A stretch of DNA of 17,257 nucleotides from Novosphingobium sp. (GCA_021299075.1 JAJTFU010000020.1:1-17257); one strand, 5' to 3'. Counted from the stretch's first letter, positions 1 through 7,272 are shown. Numbers and translations are program-made. Notes: generated from the letters alone by a model not told the origin.

Positions 1-164
1 GCTTGATCCGCGGCGTTGGGGTCTATGAAGAAACCGATCGGCGCGCACTGGAGGTTTCTCTCAACCGGATCGTAAGCCCCGGCGAGGCGCTTTATCTCAG
101 CTTCCGCGAGGATGCCGCGCCCGAAGCTACAGCCGTGGTAGTGGAGCGGATCGTCGCCAAATGA
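1..164 (+). CDS. 3' end of an unidentified gene upstream of the usher (possible pilus chaperone)
   Basis: An open frame enters from the left edge (first full codon at base 3) and ends at TGA 162-164. The 53 visible residues start LIRGVGVYEETDRR and end in VVVERIVAK. The stop overlaps the ATG of the next gene in an ATGATG arrangement, so the two are very likely translationally coupled. Known usher genes usually follow a periplasmic chaperone gene, so a chaperone C-terminal domain is the contextual guess. The fragment itself has no motif that proves it. The coding call is firm; the function is inference. Confidence 0.7.
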   Translation, partial: LIRGVGVYEETDRRALEVSLNRIVSPGEALYLSFREDAAPEATAVVVERIVAK

Positions 165-2698
165 TGACACCGGCTCAACGAGCCGTAATCATGGTTGCTT
201 GCATGACTTTGCCCGCTGCCCCAGCCGCAGCGGCAGCTGAGCCTAGCATTGCGCCGGTCACGCACTCGCTTCCCTTTACCGATGCTGACTTTGTCCTGCT
301 CCAGACGGATGCAGACGGCATTGCGTTGACCGACGCCTTAGGCGGCTATTCATCGCGAGCAGGCCTCTACCTGCCCGTTGGCGAGTTGGCGCGCCTGCTT
401 GATCTCGCGATCTATGTCGATCCGGCCAAGCAAACCGCCTCTGGCTGGATTGTCACTGAAACGCGTACCTTCGAAATAAGCCTGCCGCGCAATTCCGCAA
501 AGGTCGAGGGTCGTGAGGTCAAGCTCCAGCCGGCCGATGCAGTGCTCCTTGACGGTGAGATGTATGTCCGCGCAGAGCTTGCGCAGCGCCTCCTGCCGTT
601 CAGCCTGGTTGCTGACTTGGGGGAATTGACACTGCAGATCCGGAGCCGCGAGGAATTGCCCTTCAAGGCCCGAATGAGCCGCCTGAACCGCTCGAATAGC
701 TTGAACCGAGGCCTGCTTGGCACCGACGCTATCCCGCACGCCGCCGAGCTCGACCAGCCCTACCGTTTCTTTTCGCCGCCGTCGGTCGATCTCACATTGC
801 GGGGCGAACTCGGTAACCGTGCCCCACACACCGGCGGCAGCTACGACATTCGGCTGGGCGGGGACTTACTATACGCAGGCTTTCAGCTGTTCGCTGCATC
901 GGATCAACAAGGCCGGCTCGACAGCATGCGGGTCTTGTTTGAGCGCAAGGACCCCAAAGGTGCCGGGATTGCCGGCCCTTTCGGCCTGACCCGTTTCAAT
1001 ATCGGCGACACGCAGTCACCAGGCCTGGCAATGGGCGCTGAGAGCGCCACGGGTCGCGGGCTTTTCTTGACTTCTGAAGCACTCGAGCAGGCGAACATCT
1101 TTGACCGCACTGACCTGCGAGGCGAGCTTCCATCCGGGTATCAGGTGGAACTCTACGTCAACGAAGTGCTGCGCGGTTCTGCACTCAATACGCCAGACGG
1201 ACGCTATGCCTTTACAGAGGTCCCGCTGAGTTATGGTAGCAATCAGGTCCGCCTGGTATTCTATGGGCCACGCGGAGAACGCCGCGAGGAAGCCCGCCGC
1301 ATAAATGTAGATGGCAACCAGCTGGCGGCTGGCAAGACTACCTTTAGCCTTGGCATTATCGAGGAAAGTCGCCAGGTCGTCGAAGTTACCCCAGTTCCCG
1401 AAGCGGTAAGGTTGTTCCTGCCGGGCTTTGGCCAGACCCGCTTGGTGGCGCGCATGTCCCATGGACTTGGCTCAGGGTTCACCGTCAATGCGGGAGCCGC
1501 ACATCTGTCACCGCCGACTGGTGATGGTCGCACACTTTTCAATGCCGGCCTGGTTGCCAGTCTCGGCGGCTATTCGACCCAGATTGACGGTGCCTGGGAC
1601 ACAAATCATGCCCACGCCGAGATGGCTATGGGGCGCAAATATCTTTTGGGTAGTGTCCGGAGTTCATTTGCGGCCGGCGGCTACTTGATCTCGACCGGGA
1701 TCGATGCGCAGCGCGAAAGCGGCGGCGGTGAGGCTACAATGAGCCGCGTTGGCGGCGGCACTGAATTGACCAGACTGGCTGGTGCAGGTTGGCAGCTGCG
1801 TGCAGGGGTCAGTTATGAATTCCAGCCAAAGTTCGAGCTTTCCTCGGCAAATTTCACAGCGGACCGACAACTGACTGACCGTTTCGCATTGCGACTAGCG
1901 GCAGCCCATTATTTCGGTCCCAACGCGACAACCGCGATCCAGGCAGGGCTGACACGGCGGCTGGATTTTGCCTATCTGACCCTGAACTCAGCTTATTCGA
2001 CTGCCACTCGCGATCTGCGCATCGGGATGCAGGTGAGCCTTGGCGGCCTGTTTGATCCATTTCGCCGCCGGTATCGCCTGACGCCGCCTGGTTCCGGGGT
2101 AGGTGGCAACATCGTGGTCCAGGCCTTTGAAGATGCCAATGGCAGCGGCACGCGTGATGCCGGCGAGGCCGCAGTCGTTGGGCTGAAGGTGCTCAACACA
2201 GGCAGGACAGTCTCAACTGATGTGAACGGTCGTGCGCTTGCTGCAGCATTGGGCAGTGGCACCACGGGCTTTGTCGAGGCTGATCCGGAAAGTATCGAGG
2301 ATCCCTATCTTCGGCTCGACCAACCCCGATGGCAGTTCGTTCCTCGGCCCGGCAAGGTGGCAATTGCTAATTTCGTCTTTGCGCGGGGCGGCGAGGTCAC
2401 TGTTCGTGCCGAGTTTGACAGGGGAGACGGCGTCCGGCGGGGCCTGTCAGCGCTCAGTCTGCGGTTGATGAATGAACGTGGCGAGATTGCCTTTGAAGGT
2501 CGCTCCGAGTTCGACGGTTCACTGCTTGCTGCCGGTCTTCGGCCGGGCAAGTACCGGGTTGAGCTAGATCCTGAGCAGGCTGCTCGCCTGGGCGTCTCTC
2601 TCGAGGAAAGCCCCGAAATCACCATTGCCACCAGTGGCGGATATTCAGGTCAGTTCACCGTGCGCGTAATCCGATCGCCATCCAATCGGGAGAAGTAA
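161..2698 (+). CDS. Fimbrial usher-like outer-membrane protein
   Basis: 845 residues. The N-terminus is a signal peptide with an Ala/Pro-rich end (about residues 1-26). A globular region (about 35-165) precedes a long stretch of alternating short strands rich in G, Y, R and aromatic residues (about 205-640), as expected of a beta-barrel. Within it, about residues 320-380 contain LPSGYQVELYVNEVLRGSA followed by DGRYAF and a YGSNQVRLVFYGPRGE block, which resembles the strand and plug-linker pattern of chaperone-usher secretion pores. The C-terminal part (about 660-835) looks like beta-sandwich domains with an acidic D-N-G-D-GE segment of the SdrD_B or carboxypeptidase-regulatory type. By family, ushers assemble and export surface fibres; that role here is inferred, helped by the DUF4402 genes nearby. 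The start is the ATG overlapping the upstream stop; ATG 164 is an equally possible start. Remote homology only, so the usher label is moderate. Confidence 0.72.
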   Translation: MMTPAQRAVIMVACMTLPAAPAAAAAEPSIAPVTHSLPFTDADFVLLQTDADGIALTDALGGYSSRAGLYLPVGELARLLDLAIYVDPAKQTASGWIVTETRTFEISLPRNSAKVEGREVKLQPADAVLLDGEMYVRAELAQRLLPFSLVADLGELTLQIRSREELPFKARMSRLNRSNSLNRGLLGTDAIPHAAELDQPYRFFSPPSVDLTLRGELGNRAPHTGGSYDIRLGGDLLYAGFQLFAASDQQGRLDSMRVLFERKDPKGAGIAGPFGLTRFNIGDTQSPGLAMGAESATGRGLFLTSEALEQANIFDRTDLRGELPSGYQVELYVNEVLRGSALNTPDGRYAFTEVPLSYGSNQVRLVFYGPRGERREEARRINVDGNQLAAGKTTFSLGIIEESRQVVEVTPVPEAVRLFLPGFGQTRLVARMSHGLGSGFTVNAGAAHLSPPTGDGRTLFNAGLVASLGGYSTQIDGAWDTNHAHAEMAMGRKYLLGSVRSSFAAGGYLISTGIDAQRESGGGEATMSRVGGGTELTRLAGAGWQLRAGVSYEFQPKFELSSANFTADRQLTDRFALRLAAAHYFGPNATTAIQAGLTRRLDFAYLTLNSAYSTATRDLRIGMQVSLGGLFDPFRRRYRLTPPGSGVGGNIVVQAFEDANGSGTRDAGEAAVVGLKVLNTGRTVSTDVNGRALAAALGSGTTGFVEADPESIEDPYLRLDQPRWQFVPRPGKVAIANFVFARGGEVTVRAEFDRGDGVRRGLSALSLRLMNERGEIAFEGRSEFDGSLLAAGLRPGKYRVELDPEQAARLGVSLEESPEITIATSGGYSGQFTVRVIRSPSNREK

Positions 2699-2699
2699 C

Positions 2700-3257
2700 T
2701 TGTCAGCTGTTCACATGCTGTTTGATGAGATGGGTGCCATGCAGCTCGTTGGCCGGTCCGGTCAGTCGCCTGCGTACCTGGACGCGAATGGATTGCCGAT
2801 GATCCCGCGGCAATTGCAGGCCCGGCTCTCCGAAGCTGTGCGCAATGCCATCACGCAGGGCAGTTCGTGCGCGATCAAGTCATCTGCAGACAACGCCGAG
2901 CTTGAGTACCTGATGACGATCCGTCCTGCGCGCGAGGCTGGCCAGGCCTTGATCTCGTTTATCGACATCCGGGAACCACTGAACAGCCTGACTGTGGACA
3001 TGCTGATCGAGATGTTCGAACTCACCCAGGCAGAGGCCGAGATCGCACTTGCGCTGCATGCAGGACTGGAAACGCATGAGATCGCCCAACTCCGCAGCGT
3101 TTCCCTCGAGACGGTACGTTGGCAAATAAAGGCAGTTCTGGGCAAGACGAACTCTCGCAATCAAAAGCGCTTCATCGCGTTGCTCTCGCGGATTGCCCTG
3201 GCCTTGCCACAGGATTCGCCCCCGAACGAACAGATTGAACAATGCGCCGCCGCCTGA
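2700..3257 (+). CDS. Short LuxR-type helix-turn-helix regulator, TTG start
   Basis: 185 residues. Residues 1-95 have PAS-like strand patterning (for example EYLMTIRP and ALISFIDIREP). Residues 105-165 form a LuxR/GerE-type helix-turn-helix beginning LTQAEAEIALALHAGLETHE, followed by a recognition segment SLETVRWQIKAVLGKT. Proteins of this build with a longer sensory half are familiar in sphingomonads, so this copy may be an N-terminally shortened member. The TTG at 2700 is chosen because GGAGAA lies just upstream with normal spacing; an ATG at 2715 is an alternative. It starts one base after the usher stop and is probably co-transcribed with it. A role in regulating the surface locus is inference from position. 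Confidence 0.8.
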   Translation: MSAVHMLFDEMGAMQLVGRSGQSPAYLDANGLPMIPRQLQARLSEAVRNAITQGSSCAIKSSADNAELEYLMTIRPAREAGQALISFIDIREPLNSLTVDMLIEMFELTQAEAEIALALHAGLETHEIAQLRSVSLETVRWQIKAVLGKTNSRNQKRFIALLSRIALALPQDSPPNEQIEQCAAA

Positions 3258-3282
3258 ATTCAGTCGCAAAAATGTCTTCGGC

Positions 3283-3361
3283 CTGACATGCCAATCTTGA
3301 TATATCTGACATCGCAAAGGCCTTCGGAGAAGCGCTCCGACTATCAAAAAGGAAAGACCTG
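3283..3361 (+). promoter_or_regulatory. Upstream region of the DUF4402 gene with a CTGACAT direct repeat
   Basis: The gap between the LuxR-type gene and the next ORF has a direct repeat CTGACAT at 3283-3289 and 3306-3312 (23 bases apart). The 8-base palindrome GATATATC (3299-3306) lies between them. AGGAAAG ahead of ATG 3362 is the ribosome-binding site. The repeat could be an operator for the adjacent regulator. No experimentally known consensus is matched. Confidence 0.3.
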
Positions 3362-3901
3362 ATGCACGTGCGCCGTTTCCGCACCGACCTTGCCATCGTG
3401 CTCACGGCAATCTGCAGCGCAGCGGCAATCCCGGCGCGCGCCGAGCCTGAGCGTGTCAGTGCGAGGGCTTCGGTCGAGGTCCTCGCACCCCTGTCGGTCA
3501 TGGTCGCGCAGACGCTTTCGTTCGGCCGGCTGCAGGTTCAAGGCGGCAGCGGTCCAGCGTATGTAACGATTGATCCCGCCGGAGCTGTCCTGCGCAGGTG
3601 CGTTGGCGTGGCCTGCCTGCCTGGCAGTGAAGCGGCAATGGTCGCGATCATCAGGGGGGAGCCCAATCGCAGCTACCGCATTACCTTGCCCGCCAGTGCC
3701 GTTGCTACACCTGGCAGCTTCAAGGTATCGGGTCTAACGATCATAAGTGCAACGCGTGGCAACGTGGCGGTCAACGGCTATGGGCGTTTGAACGTGAATG
3801 GGGTCGAAGAGGTTCGGATCGGCGGAACGCTGCTGCTGAACAAGACGGCCCGCTTGGGCGTCTATACTGCAAATATTCCGATTGCCGTTCTCTATGAGTA
3901 G
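3362..3901 (+). CDS. Secreted DUF4402 protein
   Basis: 179 residues. There is a basic N-terminus, a hydrophobic core and a signal-peptidase-like ARA site before EPERVSA (about residue 29). The mature part has the DUF4402 pattern: an early strand with LAPLSVMVAQTLSFGRL, an ITLPASA strand in the middle, a G-R-N-V segment, and a C-terminal strand ending GVYTANIPIAVLYE. Two cysteines about 5 residues apart (RRCVGVACL) may form a disulphide. DUF4402 proteins are predicted secreted, fimbrin-like beta proteins with no firmly known function. It lies downstream of the usher and LuxR-type genes in the same direction, so it may be a substrate of that pathway (inference). An AGGA-containing RBS precedes the ATG. 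Confidence 0.85.
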   Translation: MHVRRFRTDLAIVLTAICSAAAIPARAEPERVSARASVEVLAPLSVMVAQTLSFGRLQVQGGSGPAYVTIDPAGAVLRRCVGVACLPGSEAAMVAIIRGEPNRSYRITLPASAVATPGSFKVSGLTIISATRGNVAVNGYGRLNVNGVEEVRIGGTLLLNKTARLGVYTANIPIAVLYE

Positions 3902-3962
3902 CGTCGAACGTGTCATGGGAGCTAGCGTACGGCGGTGTCTTTGCGCCTTCCTTTTTGGGAAC

Positions 3963-4553
3963 TCAGGGCCGACTGATCGTAACTGTGTAAGGTAGCGCGA
4001 TGTCTCCGGTGGCGCCTGACGCTGTGATCTGCACCGTCAAACCAAGCTTGAAGCTGGCCACCGTCGTTTTCGCATCGCTGAAGGTAATATTGAAGCTTAA
4101 TTGGTTGCCGCTTGTTGTCGCCGAACCCCAGGTCACTTGAGCGCCAGGCACGGGGACTATCGTAAAAGCGGTGATCTGTGCGCGTGCACTCGAGGTGCTC
4201 GAGATCGTCACCGCCATGACAGTGCCCTTGGAGCACACGGCCGATGAAAGGATGCTTCGGTCGCAGGTGATGGTAACCGTTGGAACACTGACGGTGCTAT
4301 TATTGCCGACCCTTACTGCATCGCCGGAAATGCGGGATAGGCTGCCCGTTGCCGGGTCAACTCTATACGTCGCGGCGGAATTGAGCGGTATTATCTTTCC
4401 GAGAGCGGGTAAGGATGTTTGGTCGATCGTCACGCGATCGAAGGTTTGTGCACGCTGAGCCTGGACCGTGTCGGGGCGGACGATACCGGCAGTTAAAACC
4501 AGCAGAATGGCGGCTCTGCGCCAGACTTTGGCTTCTGCATCCATGCCAAACAT
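3963..4553 (-). CDS. Secreted DUF4402-like hypothetical protein
   Basis: 196 residues. A signal peptide (hydrophobic run AAILLVLTAGIV, cleavage likely after TVQA, about residue 32) is followed by a Ser/Thr/Val-rich beta protein. It has a DxxTGSLSRISGD segment near residues 67-80 and ends GDIALPYTVTISRP, as DUF4402 proteins end. Two cysteines (ITCD and AVCS) are about 12 residues apart and could be bonded. It converges with the preceding plus-strand DUF4402 gene and follows the other minus-strand DUF4402 gene after a 104-base gap holding a hairpin. The start codon is uncertain: ATG 4553 has only a weak GAG upstream, and a second ATG lies three codons in. Family membership is by pattern only. 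Confidence 0.72.
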   Translation of the reverse strand: MFGMDAEAKVWRRAAILLVLTAGIVRPDTVQAQRAQTFDRVTIDQTSLPALGKIIPLNSAATYRVDPATGSLSRISGDAVRVGNNSTVSVPTVTITCDRSILSSAVCSKGTVMAVTISSTSSARAQITAFTIVPVPGAQVTWGSATTSGNQLSFNITFSDAKTTVASFKLGLTVQITASGATGDIALPYTVTISRP

Positions 4554-4604
4554 GCGTTGTCTCGAATCTACGATTTGAACTGGTTTACCCTTTGCCGGGC
4601 AGAA

Positions 4605-4633
4605 GGAGGCGGGTACAACCTGTACCCGCCTCC
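4605..4633 (-). terminator. 13-bp hairpin between two minus-strand secreted-protein genes
   Basis: GGAGGCGGGTACA at 4605-4617 and its exact reverse complement at 4621-4633 leave a 3-base loop (5 if the closing A-T pair opens). It lies 25 bases after the stop of the DUF4402 gene at 4658. On the minus strand the stem is followed by only a weak T-rich run (TTCT). It is probably a terminator or an mRNA-stabilising stem for the first gene that lowers readthrough into the second. Confidence 0.6.
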
Positions 4634-4657
4634 CGCTGAAGACCCGCGCTGCGGCGA

Positions 4658-5185
4658 TCAGTTGTAAGAGGCCGTTACGGTGAACGAGCCCGAGTAGGCG
4701 CCGGTTGCGGTATCATTGGCGATCGGCACCGAACCACCCACGTAGAACACCTTCGTGCCAGCCGATCCGAGCGAGCTGTCGAGCGTCACCGACGATGGGC
4801 TGCCCAGGTCATTGCTGGTTGTTACGGTCAGCGAGTTGGCGCCGCTGGTCATGGTGAAGGTCGCCGGAACGGTAACGCTGACCGACTGGCCGCCTTCACC
4901 GTCGAGCGTGAACTTGGCGGCCGATGCCGAAGTGCTGGCCAGCGCGACCACATCGCCAGTGACCGAGCGCGCGGTGGTTGCTGCTGCAGTCACGGCAACC
5001 GTTCCGTTGCCGGCCGAGGTGGCCGGGCGGACAATCGTGCCGAAAGCCATATCGGTGTTCTTGGTCACGGTGAGCGGGCGGATCACGGTGATCGAACCTG
5101 CACCTGTTGCCGACTGTGCGGCGGCAGGAAGGGCTGCCGTGGCCAGGCAGAGGGCGGGCAGGGCGCGAACCAAATTCTTGATCAT
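4658..5185 (-). CDS. Secreted DUF4402 protein (likely abundant pilin-like subunit)
   Basis: 175 residues. The signal peptide is MIKNLVRALPALCLATAALP with cleavage likely after AAA before QSATGAG. The mature protein is extremely rich in Ala, Ser, Thr, Val and Gly. It has the DUF4402 hallmarks: ITVIRPLTVTKNTDMAFGTI near the mature N-terminus and a C-terminal VGGSVPIANDTATGAYSG segment ending in TVTASYN. No cysteines are in the mature chain. A very good RBS (GGAG, 8 bases before ATG) and a strong downstream hairpin fit high expression. The composition and last-strand motif resemble fimbrial subunits exported by ushers, which is an inference from the neighbouring usher-like gene. Confidence 0.88.
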   Translation of the reverse strand: MIKNLVRALPALCLATAALPAAAQSATGAGSITVIRPLTVTKNTDMAFGTIVRPATSAGNGTVAVTAAATTARSVTGDVVALASTSASAAKFTLDGEGGQSVSVTVPATFTMTSGANSLTVTTSNDLGSPSSVTLDSSLGSAGTKVFYVGGSVPIANDTATGAYSGSFTVTASYN

Positions 5186-5742
5186 CTCAAATTCTCCAGG
5201 TCGTTCTTAGTTGGTGCATTTCATGTTTGAGCGGCGTCCTGTCGCTGGAACGCCGCGCACGCCTTGGTTCGGGGAGCTGCGCTTTTTCCTCAACACCCAT
5301 ATGGGTGGCGTGCCGGACGGTTATCGATCAGTGGCGGCAGGCCCGTGCCGTCGCCGGATTGTCAGCCTCGCTCGTCCCCGCGTTGCTGTAACGAGCTGAC
5401 GCGAGAACCCTTGATGGGCGACGATTTGTGGGGGCTGACCAGGTCGGGCATGCTGGAGCGGACATGAAGCAGACCCCGCTCGCAGGCATTGCGTTCTTAC
5501 AGCGGTTTGGAAGGTTGTGGCGTCCGGTCAGGGTCGGATCGCGGACGCCACAGCCTCTAACTAACGAGGCGGCTGCGGGTGAGAAATCCGTGTTTTCTCT
5601 TAGATGATAGCGACACCCTGCGAGGTGAGCGAGCCGAAATTACCTGCTGCTAAACCGCCTGACGAAGCGGCGAGTACCAGATACTCGCAAGATCCTGTCA
5701 ACCCGGCACTCCAAATTCAATGTCACGATTCAGGGGATTAGA
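5186..5742. other. 557-base intergenic region with inverted repeats
   Basis: No convincing gene is seen. The region must contain the promoter of the minus-strand DUF4402 gene and that of the plus-strand Flp gene. Visible structure: a perfect 14-base palindrome CACCCATATGGGTG at 5294-5307; a long hairpin at 5513-5555; and a small AT-rich hairpin GAGAAA/TTTCTC at 5581-5599. The short ORFs here lack a codon signature or a good RBS. Confidence 0.6.
5513..5555. repeat. 14-bp inverted repeat (hairpin)
   Basis: The arm GGTTGTGGCGTCCG (5513-5526) pairs with CGGACGCCACAGCC (5542-5555), with one G-T wobble and a 15-base loop. No T-run follows on either strand, so it is not a textbook terminator. It may be a structured RNA element, a transcript end, or a relic of a mobile element. 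Confidence 0.5.
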
Positions 5743-5922
5743 ATGAAGGCTATTCGAAGGATTTTTGCGGATCGCACCGGGGGAACAGCAATTGAATATG
5801 CGCTTGTTGCAGCGCTTATCTCCGCTGCGGGGCTGACCGCATTCCAAACCATCGGCGGCGAACTCAAGCTGACCTATGCCAATCTCGTAGAACGGCTGCA
5901 CACTACGAACGCATCGAGCTGA
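5743..5922 (+). CDS. Flp-type IVb pilin precursor (59 aa)
   Basis: 59 residues, starting at ATG 5743 with AGGGGA 6-7 bases upstream. The sequence begins MKAIRRIFADRTGG and then TAIEYALVAALISAAG. This is the Flp prepilin signature: a short basic leader, cleavage predicted after Gly13, Glu at +5 and Tyr at +6 of the mature chain, and a hydrophobic helix. Flp pilins are processed by a TadV/CpaA-type prepilin peptidase and assembled by the Tad machinery at the inner membrane. None of those genes is in this window, so this is an orphan copy. It is followed after 63 bases by a PilZ gene. The length matches the family. Confidence 0.9.
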   Translation: MKAIRRIFADRTGGTAIEYALVAALISAAGLTAFQTIGGELKLTYANLVERLHTTNASS

Positions 5923-5985
5923 GTTAGCTTAGAAGTCGCAAGCGACGAGCGGGGCATTTGAAGCGTGGCTTAACGAGGCGATTCG

Positions 5986-6375
5986 ATGGGCAAGGATCCG
6001 GAGCAAGTCTGGCAAGACAGGCGCGAAACGCGCCGGGTGGTTGAACTGCCTGGCCGAGCACGCTGGAATGTGAGCCTGCGCGCAGATGTTTCGTTGCTGG
6101 ATATCTCGCTGCATGGCTGTCAGATAAGCTTTGCTGCCGAGCCAATGCCGGTTGGAGCCGTGGTATTCATCCGACCAGCCGATTCATGCACCCTTCGCAG
6201 TTCTGTGCGCTGGAGTAATGCATATGGCATGGGGTTAGCGTTTGATCACCCACTCCATCCAGCGGTTCTTGAGCACCTGGTTACCATATCCGAATTGACC
6301 TACTTGCAGCAGCGAGCGGCGAGCGTTGTACCAAAAATCCGATTTGCCGTAGGGAGAAGTTCCGAGCAGCAGTGA
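5986..6375 (+). CDS. PilZ-domain c-di-GMP receptor protein
   Basis: 129 residues. The PilZ binding signature is visible: an arginine pair motif RxxxR in DRRETRR (residues 11-17), then D39-x-S41-x-x-G44 in LLDISLHG, followed by beta-barrel strands through about residue 100. PilZ domains bind cyclic di-GMP and adjust motility, surface appendages or polysaccharide export. The first part of the domain is slightly compressed but both ligand motifs are intact. GAGG lies 7 bases before ATG 5986. It is encoded directly after the Flp pilin gene in the same direction, probably in one transcript. What it controls cannot be told from sequence. Confidence 0.85.
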   Translation: MGKDPEQVWQDRRETRRVVELPGRARWNVSLRADVSLLDISLHGCQISFAAEPMPVGAVVFIRPADSCTLRSSVRWSNAYGMGLAFDHPLHPAVLEHLVTISELTYLQQRAASVVPKIRFAVGRSSEQQ

Positions 6376-6452
6376 GCCCAATGCCAAGAGGCAAGGGCCA
6401 CGCGTACTTCTGACCTTCAACTCTTCGAGTGCTAGCCAGGTTAGGCTCTGCA

Positions 6453-6467
6453 ATGCGTTCAACGCAT
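6453..6467. repeat. Perfect 15-base palindrome ATGCGTTCAACGCAT
   Basis: Two 7-base arms around a central C, in the 270-base gap between the PilZ and LuxR-type genes. It is about 180 bases upstream of the LuxR-type start. It could be a dimeric-regulator operator or a small transcript-end stem. No matching consensus is claimed. Confidence 0.45.
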
Positions 6468-6475
6468 CCCACCGA

Positions 6476-6514
6476 GATCTGGGGCAAACTGAAGCTCAGA
6501 ACATGGCCCAGATC
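6476..6514. repeat. 8-bp inverted repeat GATCTGGG/CCCAGATC
   Basis: The arms at 6476-6483 and 6507-6514 are exact reverse complements with a 23-base spacer. It lies just downstream of the palindrome in the same gap. The meaning is unknown. Confidence 0.35.
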
Positions 6515-6645
6515 CGATGACGCATCAAAGGTCACCTCGACCTGGCCAAAAATATGAACCGAAATGGCGCCAATGGAGTGCCACTCTTGCCATATTGATA
6601 CCAAATCTCGTTCTGTACTTAGTTGTTTATGCTTATTAGGCTCCC

Positions 6646-7272
6646 ATGGAGCGAAATAAAATTGCCCTCATTGACGGCGACTATGCACGCCGCGCCCAGA
6701 TCGTCTCTGCGCTCATGCGGAAGGGGCGGTACGTGGAGCCTTTTGAAAGTTTGAAAGATTTCAAGACGTGCCGTCATGATCGCCAGGTGATCCTGGTGCA
6801 TGACGAAGGCACGTTGATTAAAGATGTGCTCGGGTGGTGCCTGAGCGAAGGTCAGGTGGTCAGCGCGGTGGCTTACGCAGAGGAGCCGGAGCCGAAGTCC
6901 GTTGTCTCGGCAATCCGTTCGGGTGCGGTCGATTACTGCCCTTGGCCAATAGACGCGGATGGTCTCGAAAATGTGCTAGAGTCCTGCGAGGCCTTTTCAG
7001 AAACAGAATGGGTATCACTCGAGCGAACCATTAGAGCCAGAAAGTTAATCGAGAGACTAACGCCACGCGAGAAAGAAATTCTATTTTCTATTGCAGCGGG
7101 CTTGTCGACAAAAGAGATGGCAAAAGAACTCAATATCAGCGTTCGAACAGTTGAGGTTCACAGAACGCATCTGATCTGCAAAATTGGAGCGTCAAATTCG
7201 TCGGAAGCTGTGCGGGTTGCGATGGAGGCTCAGCTCCGACAATTTGCGGATATCGCCACTAGAGCGATCTAA
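6646..7272 (+). CDS. LuxR/FixJ-like regulator with a degenerate receiver domain
   Basis: 208 residues. Residues 4-120 have the receiver fold pattern: strand KIALIDGD (D10, D12), possible phosphoacceptor D53 in VILVHDEG, a helix-loop IRSGAVDYCPWP near 90-101. The invariant Lys of receivers (as in DYLEKP) is Trp100 here, and the switch Thr/Ser position lies in an SAVAYAEE stretch. Residues 138-195 are a canonical LuxR/GerE helix-turn-helix (LTPREKEILFSIAAGLSTKE, then SVRTVEVHRTHL). So it is a DNA-binding protein of NarL/FixJ build whose receiver probably does not switch by ordinary phosphorylation. The ATG at 6646 has AGG 5 bases upstream. Its 3' end overlaps the 3' end of the opposing hybrid kinase gene by 14 bases, so it belongs physically to the NO-sensing cluster; functional linkage is inferred. 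The codon use is AT-richer than in the housekeeping genes to the right. Confidence 0.85.
   Translation: MERNKIALIDGDYARRAQIVSALMRKGRYVEPFESLKDFKTCRHDRQVILVHDEGTLIKDVLGWCLSEGQVVSAVAYAEEPEPKSVVSAIRSGAVDYCPWPIDADGLENVLESCEAFSETEWVSLERTIRARKLIERLTPREKEILFSIAAGLSTKEMAKELNISVRTVEVHRTHLICKIGASNSSEAVRVAMEAQLRQFADIATRAI

Noticed and set aside
5600..5701. Minus-strand 33-codon ORF with Gly/Ala-rich product ending GSLTSQGVAII.
   Set aside because: Only a TTG start without an RBS and no recognisable family. It may be a relic but is not supportable as a gene.
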